Of a DNA stretch of 64,000 bases, positions 10,248 through 20,922 are shown in pieces. The notes beneath the pieces were generated by a model. The model was given only the letters and a program-made list of their open reading frames with translations. It did not search any database and was not told the origin of the DNA. This stretch comes from Ceratopteris richardii (Eukaryota; Streptophyta; Polypodiopsida; Polypodiales; Pteridaceae): the NCBI GenBank assembly GCA_020310875.1, contig CM035413.1, positions 167,922,996-167,986,995 of the forward strand, read 5' to 3'. Numbering within the stretch: position 1 is the first letter of the stretch; every line of letters starts with the position of its first letter. The translations under genes were made by a program, and so were the position numbers.

Positions 10248-10903
10248 TCTGGATTTAGATTTCTTTTCAAAATCAGATCAGAAGGTTAGACAAAAGAAAA
10301 TCACAACATATTGGAAATTAGAACAAAATCCTTTTACCCTGTCCTTTTTCTAAAAAGAGAATTAGGAGGGGAAGAAAGGGAATAGAAGAAATTATTAAAA
10401 AAAAAATAAGTGAAAAAAAAAGAAGAAAGGGAATGGAAGAAATTATTAAAAAAAAAAGAGAGAAGAAAAGAAATAGAAGAAATTACTATATTAAAAAAAA
10501 AAGAGAAAGAAAGAAAAAGAAAAATTGAGAAAAATTGTCGATTTTTTCCTTTTATAAATTTATATAGCACAAAGCAAGATATAGGAAGAAGGGTAGCTAT
10601 CCCTATTTATTATTTTTTGTATGGTCTATTCTATTTTTTATGATTTTTTATTTTTTGTAATTCTTTATTGTTGTCTATTTTTTATTTCAATCTTTTTCTT
10701 CTAAAAACATCTTCTTCTTGGATAAGAATTGTCAGAAGAGGGGAGTGCACTAGACATCTTGCTACACATGTAATGGTCACTTTAATTGAGTTTTCTAAAG
10801 AAGTCAGAGTTTAAATTCCTTCTTCATTTCATCTCACAATAACTATTATTTGTGACTCATGTGGGTGGAGTTCTTTCTTTTTATGTGTTATATATTATCC
10901 ATA
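10248..10903 (+). other. element A spacer between PR2 and ORF2
   Basis: Non-coding. It holds the internal polypurine tract (10362-10376), a following A/G-rich stretch to about 10530, a T-rich part, and a block at about 10741-10790 (GCACTAGACATCTTGCTACA) that is conserved in element B at 35833-35868. The Lys-rich frame at 10410-10643 is a low-complexity artefact. Confidence 0.6.
10362..10376 (+). other. internal (central) polypurine tract, element A
   Basis: TTAGGAGGGGAAGAA here repeats the terminal PPT just before the 3' LTR (CTAGGAGGGGAAGAA, 15375-15389) in 14 of 15 bases. Element B keeps the same site at 36210-36224. A second PPT inside the genome would give a second plus-strand start during reverse transcription, as the central PPT does in lentiviruses. 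That role is an inference. Confidence 0.6.
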
Positions 10904-13900
10904 ATGGTGAATGCAAAGGAGCTACCTATTCATGATTTCAAAGCAGAATCAGTCACTTTGTCAAGAGGACACTGGTTCCTGGATAGTGAAGCCGTGATAG
11001 AGAAGGTGGACCTGGAGTGAGATGAAGAGCCAGAGATTCCAGAGGCAGAAAAGGTGGTGAAGGAGCTCAAAGAGACCCTAAGCATAATTGGACAGCATAT
11101 ATTCACAGTTGGAGTAGGAGGATATAAATATACTATGTTGTGTCAAGAGTTCTATAGATTTCAAAGGGTAGCCGTCAATCAGAAAAGGTGGAAGGCAGTA
11201 GGGTTGCATAAATTGCTGGAAGAACCCATATTTTTCATAGATTTTGAGAGAGTGGCACAAGTAATGAACAGTTTGTTGGAAGTAGGAAAAGGTAATGATG
11301 CTTATTTCCGGTGCAAAGTCAAGAACAAAGATAATCAGGAGGTGAATATCACTATTAAAGCAGAACATATCAGAGCAGCTTTGCAATTCTACCCAATGGG
11401 AACCAAGCTTGACCATAGCTTTGTGAAAAAGAATAAAGAAACCTATACAGGATATTCAAAATTTACTGATTTCAAGGGAAAGGAGAATGAGGAATATGCC
11501 ATTAGGATGTTTTTGCAATATTTTTGCTTCCCAAAACTACCAAGGTATACCATGCCACATAAGTCTGTTACACTGATTATGTTTAACAACAAGGACAGAA
11601 CTAAGCCCTTCGGTGGATGTAACCCCGTACATACATGAACAGTTAAACAGCTAAACACTAGGAGCAGAAAAAATATATGAATGGAGCCCAGTTTCTCACG
11701 AGGATCATATATCATGTATTGGGAATGGAAGATCAATTAAAGCTGGCTCTAGAGGCACAATATTTTAGAAGTCTTATGTCAGGAATCAAGAGCCCTCCCA
11801 GGAAGATGTCTATGAGAGAAGCAGAAGGACAAACTAGCATGAGGGGGGCAGGAATGAAGAGAAAGGTAATATCTAAGGAAGTGGTTCCTGTAAAGAAAAG
11901 GAGGTTGGATCCAAGGAAGGTTGAATTGGAGCAGGCTGAAGTAACCAAAGAGGAGCATGAAGCTGCTCAGAAATAGGTCCAATCTTCTAGTGATCCTCAT
12001 CCACCTCAAACAAGCAAAGAGCAGTTATATACTTATCTGACTCAAGGTAATAACAAAAGAGCAATATATGAGGCACAATATCAAAAGATGCTGGAAGATT
12101 ATTCTTGCAAGGCAACAGATTGGGTTCAGGAGGAAGTAGAGCATTATGAAGAGCTTCATGATCAAATGATGGCAGCCGAGACAGAGGAAGTATTTGTTAA
12201 GAAAGAAGTAGAACTGCTAGCATACTTCAAAGAACTGCAAGGACCTCCAGAAACTAGAACCACAGTGGTAGCTAAAAGGAAAGTTCAAAAGAAACCAGTA
12301 CAAAAGAAGAAGTTGACCAAGAAGGGGAAGGGAAAATCAGTAGTTGAATCTGTAACTTTAAAGGAGAAAGAAGAGGTGACAGTAGGAGAATAGCAGAAGG
12401 AATCTACTGTTGCAAGAGAGTCAAAAGTGGAAAAATCAGGCATAGCAGGATCCTCACAATTTTCCTCAGACTCTGAAAGTGATATTGAAAGTTTCTTATT
12501 AAAAAGTCTGAATTTATCAGTACCCAGTACCCCTAATGTGGTTACACAGGCCATTGAAAAACATAAAACGCCTGAAGATCTGAGAGAGAAGCCTCAAGGG
12601 AAGCAAGTCCAGGAGGAAGCAGTTAAGCAAATCAGTCCTGAAGAGGAAAGAAGGATGCTGAAAGGTAAAGCAGTAATGGAAGAAGAGGAAAGTGAAATGA
12701 GAAAGGAGTTCAGTGGTGGGTTAGTGCATTCAGGACTAAAGTCAATATGGACCAAACCCTCCCAACAAACTTATGTTAAATTTGATGAAGGGAAAGTAGA
12801 AGCAGAAAAAGGGGTACAGATAAGCAGTTCAATCATAAAATAGAAGGGTGCAGACCAAATTCAGGAAATAAAGGAAACAATGGAAAAGAAGAATGCTGAA
12901 GGATTAGAAGAAGGATTTATAGAAAAGGAAATCAAACAAAGCATAGAGGATGTACTTTATGATTTGAACAATGATGAGGAGATTACAATCACAAAAGATC
13001 AAGGACAAGAGGAGGAGCTAGACCTAATGGACATAGATGAACAGGAGGAGGAACAGAAAAAGCAGACTAGTAATGATCAGATAAAATTCACTGAGGAAAC
13101 TGAATCAACATTAATTCAGGAAACCCTAATTCAGGAAACCCTAATTCAGGAAAAAGAGATACAGGAGAAAGAAACACAGTTCTCTGAAAAAGAACAACCA
13201 GAATTGGAGAATAATGAGGTAGAAGAAGCAAAGGTAGATGAAGATAGATCAAGATATGAGAATCACGATGATCAAACATTGGAACATGAAGAAGATATTG
13301 CAGACCAAGAAACTTTGGAAGTTGATCAAAGCTATGAAGAACAAAAGACTAAGGTTATAGAGTACGAAGAAGAAGAAGAGGAGAATGAGTGCAAAGAAGA
13401 TAAACAGATAAAAGTCAAACAAATGGAAATGGAAGTTGGGTTGGAAAGAATACCCAAAAATATAAGATCTGCTTGCGAGATTATTATGAGCAACATAGAG
13501 CAGTTCAGACCATCAAGCACGAATATGATTATATCTGGTATGGTAGCTGAATCTGAGTTTGAGAAAGGCAGTATGATCATTAAGGAGCACAAAAGGGAAA
13601 AGGAACAAATGTCACAACAATTGAGGATGGTGCAAGAGAAAAATGAGGAATTTATAAATAGAATAATTGCTTTGGAGGAATTAGAAGTACAGAAACAAAA
13701 TAGAATCCAATATCTTGAAGAAAAGAGTGTAAAACTAACAGAGCAGAATAATAAACTAGAAATGGAGCTAAGAAAAATTGAAGGAAGATATAGAACCTTG
13801 CAGACTTCTTATCAAATTTTGACTAAAGCAAATGAGGAAATAAACAGACTATTATTAGAAGAAGGCCACTTAAAGGATGAAAGCAAGACTGCTCAGATGA

Positions 13901-15320
13901 CAAAGGAAGAAAAGGAAGAATTGCACAAGGAGATCAAGAGATTACAAATAGAATTGAAAGAGGCCAAGGAACTAGAGAAGCAAGCTAGTACACATGCCGC
14001 TACCTCAATGAGGGGTTATAACAAGTTGCATATGGATATGGAAAAAGAAAGGAGTGATTGGCAGTCAAGAATGGAAAAGGAAAGAAGTGAATGGATAAAA
14101 GAAAGTGAGGTTTGGGCAACTCAAAACAGAAGTTTGATGGTGACAATAGAAGAACTACAGAAAAAGCTGGAAAAGCCACAAGCTCAGGAAGAAGCACAGA
14201 TAGAGACTACATATACAGCAGACTATGAAGTCGGAAGTAATGATAGAAACCAACATGGCAGTGAATCAAAAAATAAAAGACCAGGAGAAGAATATTCAAA
14301 GGAATTTGTCCAGAAATTGTTGACAAATAAAGAGTCGAGAATGGATTTCATTAGAAAAATGCATGATGAATATGAAGATCAAATTGTCACGTTTGCTCTA
14401 AATAAAGGAATAAATCTTGATCAACATCATTGGGCTGCAGATGGACTAGGCATACCTTTATGCATGATTATGGAAAGTATCAAAAACTATCAGTTGGCAA
14501 GAGTTGGATTACCTCCAAATAAATATCTGGAGTATGAAGAGGATATCAATGTGACTAAAGAATTATTTGAGAAAGCCAATCCAAAATGGAGGAATAGATG
14601 GTTGGATGCAATTAAAGAATGCAGGAAATTTGGAAGGAAGCACCCCTTCAGTTGAAAATTAATCTAGCCTACTGCCCAGTAGCAAGAAGAAGAGAATGGA
14701 CAATTTTTTGGGAAAGAAGGAAAGAAGGACAAATCCCACCTAAATGGTTGAATTTCCCAAAGATAACAGGTCCAAAGGCAGGAACATGGCCTACAAAAAA
14801 GTATATGGTGGATACAGCTGAGTCTATTATAGCTACATACAAAGATGTGAATGACCCAGCATGCATTTTACTGATCAGAGTAATGAGACTCATTCTGGCA
14901 TGTATAGAGACATACACAGATACAAATGTCAGAATCCTAAACTACATTGGCTTCAATTCTCCTACTGATGCATTATTGTTTGATCTCAGTGAAACACCTG
15001 ATAGAATCTGTTTAATGGCATACTACAGTAGAATAATATTTTTGGGCAGTCACTATTTACAAATTTTTGAAGATGCATTCAATTATGGGTTTTTTGAGAG
15101 AGAATCAGAAATATTTGGAAACTTGTCAGTGGTCACAAAGTCTCGTCTTACTGCATATGAAGCTGCTTACACAGAGTATTTGAAAAAGGATGTAATTGAT
15201 AAACCAGAAGCTGTAGTACAGTGGAGGAAAGCATTGTTTGAAATGGTAAATAACCTGAACATTACAGAAAGAAAGAGCCATGATTTATTGTCACAGGTCT
15301 ACCAAAGAAAGAAGAAGTGA
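10904..15320 (+). pseudogene. element A ORF2: N-domain, coiled coil, conserved C-domain
   Basis: A third large ORF between PR2 and the LTR, starting MVNAKELPIHDF. The N-domain (to about 11640) has LSRGHWFLDSE, YTMLCQEFYRFQRVAV and IKAEHIRAALQFY. A charged middle follows, then a coiled coil of over 250 residues (about 13400-14180), and a C-domain (14330-15320) with FALNKGINLDQHHWAADGLG, YCPVARRREWTIFW, CLMAYYSRIIFLGSHYLQIF and a basic end. The breaks are TGA at 11018, a frameshift near 11620, TAG at 11974, 12391 and 12841, and a frameshift near 14640. The TAG at 11974 stands where element B has CAG. No signal peptide or membrane segment is seen, so an envelope role is not supported. The position matches the env-like ORF of Athila-type elements. 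Function unknown. Confidence 0.75.
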
Positions 15321-15374
15321 AGAGAGCATTTGGAATATATGAGCAGGAATGTCTTTTGTCAGGAGCCAAAAGGT

Positions 15375-15389
15375 CTAGGAGGGGAAGAA
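15375..15389 (+). other. terminal polypurine tract, element A
   Basis: CTAGGAGGGGAAGAA directly abuts the TGTTAGAAGAAG start of the LTR at 15390. It is the expected primer site for plus-strand DNA synthesis. Confidence 0.85.
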
Positions 15390-16149
15390 TGTTAGAAGAA
15401 GTATTTTTTGTAGTATTTTTTTATGAGAAACAATTGTAAAATGCCAAAAACTTGTAAAAATATTTATGCAAGTGATGTAAAAATAAGGAAGAGTCTTCCT
15501 TATGTAGAACAAAATCTTATGTAATTTTTCTAGAATTTTTGGAAACTCCTAGATAGCATATTTTTAGAATAATAGAGGAAAGGATCAAAATTCAAGTGTG
15601 AAAAGGGACACTTGAAAATGTATAAAAGAAAATTTCCTCTATTATGAGGGGGTTGGTTGATTATTTGTTTACATGCTATCCAAGTGAAGAGAGAGTTTCC
15701 TGCTCAAAATCGTGTTTTCTCCTCTTTGTGTAATTTCTTTGAGTTGTGAGTCTATTCTTTGTGTATCCATGGAGATTTGTGAGCTTCTATTGTGTGTTTC
15801 TATTGAATATGTATGAAGAGAGCTGATTACTGATGTATTGAGTGAGAAATTGATGAAAAATGGTGTTGGAGATGAAAATCGTCTGTTTGTACAGAATCGC
15901 GATTGTCTCGTCTGGATGGTACAGGTAACATTTTTGAGTTTTGACTTTATGGATGTATTCTTCTGAAGAAATAACATGCTTTAGACACCAAGATTGTGGA
16001 AAATGATGGAGATTTGCTCAAGATAATCCAAACCCTAGAAATTCCTCTTCATCTTCATTATTCTTAGAAATTTAGCCATTTACCTCTTATTTGTTGGATT
16101 CTATCATGTAGAAGGGGCTATGGTCTCATGTATACTTCCAGGATTGAGA
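15390..16149 (+). mobile_element. 3' LTR of element A
   Basis: A 760-bp LTR starting TGTTAGAAG after the PPT and ending GGATTGAGA. The homologous LTR of B ends in ACA, so the terminal CA is mutated here. TATA-like GTATAAAAG lies at about 15617. It includes an AAAATCGTGTTTT word near 15708, the core of the palindromic array at the 5' end of B. It aligns along its length with 30721-31485 on the opposite strand, with scattered mismatches. Confidence 0.9.
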
Positions 16150-16215
16150 AAATAAAGATGTCTTGTTAATTCTTTATGCTAAATGATTGGAGAGGAAAAC
16201 TCCAAAGATAAATAA
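16150..16215 (+). mobile_element. scrap of element-E integrase attached to A's LTR
   Basis: About 65 bases match, with four mismatches by eye, the element-E integrase sequence that flanks B's 3' LTR (30650-30720, opposite strand). On this strand it would read DVLLILYAK followed by LERKTPKINNK. It ends abruptly in element F. So the LTR plus its flank exists twice in inverted orientation. Confidence 0.75.
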
Positions 16216-17650
16216 CAAACAGTAGTATTGAGTCTCGTAAGCATATCCTCTGTAATAGGTTCTTGGTATAACTTGACTCTACATCCACTAATATAGTTTG
16301 GCAAGATATCTCCTTCTAAAGTGGCCAACTGAACTGCACCGCTAGTGGAAATTCTATTAATGATCATGGGTCTGTATCTTCTTTTTTCCAACTTACGAGC
16401 ATGTTGCTTTAGCGTATAAACCAGCACTAGGTCTCCTTCTTTCAATCCTTTATTTTTTATGTGTGTGCATCAAAGTATGCCTTTTGTCTTTTCTTTGCAG
16501 CATAGATGCCAGTTGCCGCACGTAGCCTTGTCTCACCTAAGCGTTCTAGATCAAAGATCCTAGAGGACAATTCATGTCCATTCCACTCATGCTCTTGTGC
16601 TACTTTTAAGGCTGGGATGAGAAAGTCCAATGGTAGAACATCATTCTATCCAAAGAACATCTGAAATGGGGTGGCATTGAGTACCGTTTTGTAGGCAACT
16701 CGATAAGCCCAAACAGCATGATGAAGTTGTTCGTCCCAATCAGAGCGTTTATTATTTACCAATTTTGTCAATACGTTACAGAGGATCTTCTTGGTGCTCT
16801 CGGCTTGTCTGTTAGCTTGTGGGTGATAAGGGGCAGACTTCTTATGTATCACCAAGAATTCATGGAGAAGATTTTCAATGACCTCATTCAGGAAGTGTGT
16901 GCCTCTATCGCTCACTAACTCTATTGGTAGCCCATATCTCGTGAACACATTCTCGAATAAGAACTTAGCCGTAGTCTGAGCGTCATTTTTTGTTGTGGCT
17001 TTCACTTCTACCCACTTTGTAAGGTAATCTGTGGCTACAATAATATACTCTGCATGGGAGTTTCTAGCTGGGGGGTTAATAGGACCTATGAAGTCTATAC
17101 CCCACTTCGAAAATGCAGGCCCTCCCATCATTGGCCTCAAAGGCATCTCGTCTTTTCTAATTGGATATTGTGCATGTTGGCATGTGTCACATTTCTTCAC
17201 ATAGGTGTGAGCATCCATATGAAGAGTGGGCCACCAAAGTCCTGAGAATAGAATGGTCTTGATTACTCGATCAGGACCGAAGTGTCCACCTGCAACACCG
17301 TTGTGTGCAATTTCTAAGATTTTCAAATAGTCTGATTCGTGAACGCACAATCTTAGATAACCATCCTTGCCTCTTCGATATAAGTTGTCTCCAACTAAAG
17401 CATAGTCCTGAGCCTCTTGCTCCATGGTTTGTCTTCTTGCTAGACTAGCCTCTTTGGGTAAGGTTCTCGATCTCATAAACTCTACCAATGGAGCACTCCA
17501 ATCAAGAATTAATGACACTTGATAAAGGGTGTCATGCTCCACTGGTGGTCTCTCTCTGCACATTGGACAATTCTTAATACACTCATGTATTTCTTTGTCC
17601 ATGCTAGGCCAATACACTCCTAAACGTTTCAGATTTTGTAATGTGCGCTA
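16215..17650 (-). pseudogene. element F integrase
   Basis: The first zinc module lies across 17575-17720 (AHEGLLGNHY, then VYWPSMDKEI and NCPMCRE after a stop). The second is at about 17160-17320 (AHNGVAGGHFGPDR, KCDTCQH). The core has DFIGPINPP, SDRGTHF and HPQANRQAEST, with the catalytic D, D and E present. The frame breaks near 16646 (after TPFQMFFG) and resumes at 16445 with the GPY/F-like end (MKEGDLVLVYTLKQHARKL, SGAVQLATLEGDILPNYISG). It is cut by the junction at about 16215. Confidence 0.85.
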
Positions 17651-18424
17651 TTTCGAATAATGATTTCCTAGCAATCCTTCATGAGCTTGTTGCAACCAAC
17701 TACTATGTTCATCGTCCTCAACACAACAAGCTAATACACCCTCAGTATCTTGTTTGTACATGCTTCCTGCCAATATGTGATATTTTTGTGATTTTACAAT
17801 TTCTTCTTGTGATGTTTTCACATTCTTATTTGTCGGGCCGAAGGTTAGAACTGGTACCAACTTATTTGCCCATTTAGGAACAACTTCTAAATTGAACAGA
17901 TAAGCATCGGGTAATTCATCAGACACTCCTTGCGGTGACTCTCCTAAAGTGATGCAAGAAAGGTGATATGCTCGAAGGTGAGTTCTACCTTTACTGACAA
18001 CAACTTCAAATTCATATTCCATTAGTAAGAGGAACCATCTTACTAAGCGTCCAGTATTGCAAGGTTTATTGACCAAATATAACAAATCTTGATGATCAGT
18101 GAAAAACTTTAACTTGTTGGCCAATAAATAGTGTCTAAACTTCTTCACAGCATATACCATGCCTAAGCCCTCTCGCTCAGTTGTGGTATAGTTTCGTTCA
18201 GCTGCGGTGAGCTGTCTACTAGCATATGCTATGGGCAAATCTAAGTTTCCTTCACCTGTGGGTTGTGCTAGCACACATCCTATGGCGTGATTGGATGCAT
18301 CCACATGGACATGGAATGGTTTATTCCAATCAGGAGTGGTCAATATTGGTGTTGTGCACAAACGTTTCTTCAGTTCATTGAAAGAATTCTCGCATTCTTC
18401 GTTCCACTCAAAATTAGACAACAA
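17648..18424 (-). pseudogene. element F RNase H
   Basis: An RNase H of the Ty3 RT type: HVDASNHAIGCVLAQP, ASRQLTAAERNYTTTEREG and FFTDHQDLLYLVNKPCNTGR. The last catalytic Asp is Tyr (RAYHLS), the same change as in element A. A linker follows, ending at the first INT zinc module, where a stop (about 17648) breaks the frame. Confidence 0.85.
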
Positions 18425-18503
18425 GGCATAAAGGGGTCTAGCTATGATCGTGCGTACATGTGGATAAACCTATGGTAATATCCACAATGGCCCATAAAGG
18501 CTT

Positions 18504-19514
18504 CTACCTCTTTAACATTCCTGGCCTTGGCAGCTCCGCTATGGCTCGTACCTTATCTTCATCTGTTGAGATTCCATTGTTAGAAACAATATGACCTAAG
18601 ATTTTACCTTGATGCACCATGAACACACACTTTTCTAGGTTCAAACACACTCGATATTCTCTACACTTGTTGAAGATTTGTCTGAGCTCAAGGATGTGAA
18701 ATCTTCTTTCTTGGGAATGAGCACATAAATCATACACATACACTTCTAAGCTCTTTCGCAAGAACTCTTTGACGACATGACACATGAGCCTTTGGAATGT
18801 TGCAGGTGCATTGGTGAGCCCAAATGGCATCACACGAAATGCAAAGATTCCCCACTCTGTGGCAAAAGCTGTTCTGTGTTGATCTTCTGGGGCAATGGCT
18901 ACTTGATTGTAACCTGAAAATCCATCAAGGAAGCTATAAACTTCCTTGCCTGCAACACGCTCCAATAGGTGTTCCGTGATTGGAAGTGGATAGCTATCTC
19001 TAATCGTAGTGGCATTAACTTCTTTAAGGTTAATACACACTCGCAACTTTCCATTCTTCTTGGTCACCACTACAATGGGGGACACCCATTCAGTATGCTC
19101 AATCTCATAGATGAATCCAGCTTCAATCAGCCTATCAATTTCTTCTTTTATTTTGGCTACATATGTATCATTATATGTGTAGGGCTTCTGTTTGGTGGGC
19201 TTGGCATCAACAATCATGGGGATAGTATGAGAGCAAATTCTTGGATCTACCCCTTTCAAGTCTCTATAGTGCCACGCAAACACATCCCTATATTCCCTTA
19301 ATAGAGCTACGAGCTTCATTTCTTCTCTTGCACTTAGGCCATCTCCTATATATGTGCATCTCTCTTCGTTCTCTTCAATGGTCACTACAATTTTCTTGGT
19401 CTTTTCTTTATTATCATATGATTCTCTTATGATGGCCTCTCTCTTAGGCATTCGTACCAAAATTTTTCGGTCTTCAACTTCATATTTCTTGAAGTTTTCT
19501 GGTACTTCAAACAA
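18504..19514 (-). pseudogene. element F reverse transcriptase
   Basis: A nearly whole RT: linker FEVPENFKKYEVEDRKILV, thumb-side KPYTYNDTYVAKIKEEIDRL, WVSPIVVVTKKNGKLRVCINL, FLDGFSGYNQVAIAPEDQ and VMPFGLTNAPATFQRL. The active site is YVYD instead of YVDD (codon 18732-18734, GAT to TAT), so the enzyme is catalytically dead. The frame is lost near 18520 (ELPRPGMLKR), upstream of the connection domain. An in-frame stop at about 19528 separates it from PR1. Confidence 0.85.
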
Positions 19515-19529
19515 TGATTCCTCCTCTTC

Positions 19530-20541
19530 TTATTTCACTGCTTTTCTTTTCTTTTTCTTTTGACTACTCTCACTTCCATCCTTTGAATTTACCATTTTAA
19601 TACTTGTGAGAGGCTCTTCTTCTTTCTCAGTGAACACTCCTATATCTTCTAGATAGTGCTGCTCTGAGTTACAGCAACTATCCATCACAATGGACGCTAT
19701 ATCATCGTCATTCCCTTCTTCTTCTATGACATCACTAGGATCACATTCTTCTAGCAAGGGCTGACACATGAACACTGAGATATCATAACCCTCCTCATCA
19801 CAATGAGGTGTCCACTGTTCCTCGTTGACAAGAATGTCCATGGTGGCTAAGATTTCTGGCCATCCATGAGGCTCAAATTCCTCATTCGGAAAGATCATTG
19901 ATGTGTAGGCCGAGTCTCTAACTGGTCTATCTCCTGGTGAAGTTTCTTCTTCTCTTGCCTTCAAGCATTTTTCCTCTTCCTCTTCGACCTTGCACATCCA
20001 CAAATGAGTATCTTCATGCAACCAGGATGGTTCATGAGAACTTTCAGAATGCACAGAGATTGAATCTTCTTTTGCTTTGTGGATAGGATTCCATTGTAGG
20101 GGTGGTACATCTCTGAAGGTGTAATCCTTCAAATTGACCTTGGCGGTGACCCCTAAGTGTTGTAAGTACAAGGAATTGGTTCCCCAATCCTGTACTATTT
20201 GCAATTGTTGTAGGAAGGGTCTTCCTAGGATCAACTCATAAACATTATTTTCCTCAAAGTCACATATAGCAAATGTGTGCTCAAACTCTATGCCACAAGT
20301 GGTTAGAGTTATTCCTTCGAGCAATCCTAGGGGTCTTTCAAAATGACCGTCTGCCATTTGAAGCTTCATTCTAGTTGGTCTTAATGTGGGTTTTCCCCAT
20401 TGCTTCCACAAGGAGGTGGTCGCAATAGCAACACCAACACCTGAATCTATGATTGCTTTGGTTGTGTAACCTTGGTAGGTGATCGGAAGATAAGTATTAC
20501 CTTCTTCACCCTCACAAAAGTCTCCTATTTTATCCACCACC
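19530..20541 (-). pseudogene. element F aspartic protease (PR1) and PR-RT linker
   Basis: A retropepsin domain with the catalytic loop AIIDSGVGVAIA (near 20430-20465) and the flap-side/ILG motif ELILGRPFLQQLQIVQDWG. An acidic linker follows, typical of this family (FPNEEFEPHGWPEILATMD, CDEEGYDISVFM). It would cut Gag-Pol. DSGV replaces the usual DSGA, which may be tolerated. The first 15 residues of the frame (above 20541) come from the adjacent LTR-like sequence, not from the element. Confidence 0.8.
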
Positions 20542-20881
20542 ACACACAGACTCACAGTAATACCCTCAGCGAAACAATAATTCAACTCTTAACTTACTAC
20601 GAATATTACCCTAACCCCAATCTGTACCGAACAGGTATCGATAAACAAACAAGACAGAGACAAGAGCAGAATACTCAGAATTACTCAAACGCACACCACA
20701 GCAACGTTACAGATCAATCACCCAGACAGACAGTCTGGTGATCCAACTGATCGTCGTCAAAAGTGTCTATTTCATTGATTTATATAAAGGTTACAACATC
20801 AATCAAGGTTACATCATTTACGCAATGACCTTTCGGTTCGTTAAGAGTCAGATTTTACAATTGCCAATCCGGCGGCTTACA
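20542..20881. mobile_element. LTR-like sequence at the left end of element E
   Basis: Non-coding, between the truncated PR1 of F and the PBS-like site. It ends GGCGGCTTACA, has TATATAAAGG at about 20781-20792, and resembles 1-535 in layout and end sequence. If it is the 3' LTR of minus-strand E, it begins TGTAAGCC at 20881. If it is a plus-strand 5' LTR, it ends there. The left boundary is set only by loss of F homology. Confidence 0.45.
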
Positions 20882-20882
20882 C

Positions 20883-20906
20883 TGGCATGCATGGTGGACT
20901 TGAACC
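20883..20906 (+). other. PBS-like site beside the E LTR
   Basis: TGGCATGCATGGTGGACTTG plus four bases, one base after the LTR-like ACA end. It is a near copy of 537-560. Its strand disagrees with the minus-strand genes of E. Confidence 0.4.
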
Positions 20907-20922
20907 TGCAGGTATACAAAAA

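Larger units (their letters stand above)
6519..16149 (+). mobile_element. element A: Ty3/gypsy, RT to 3' LTR (5' part cut off by G)
   Basis: Contains, in order, RT (from its palm), RNase H, INT with two zinc modules, PR2, an internal polypurine tract, ORF2, the terminal PPT and the 3' LTR. It is a sister copy of element B (minus, 30721-45830), which lets its breaks be read. Gag, PR1 and the 5' LTR must lie beyond the inserted element G, left of the window. Many stops and frameshifts make it non-autonomous. Confidence 0.85.
16215..20541 (-). mobile_element. element F: Ty3/gypsy fragment, PR1 to INT C-terminus
   Basis: A minus-strand fragment of the family that also includes C and D. It starts within PR1 at the E-like LTR (20541) and stops at the INT C-terminus (ITEDMLTRL) just where PR2 should begin. 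Gag, PR2, ORF2 and both LTRs are absent. Confidence 0.85.

Noticed and set aside
10410..10643. Lys/Glu-rich ORF in the A spacer
   Set aside because: Pure low-complexity A/G translation. It is not conserved as a frame in B.
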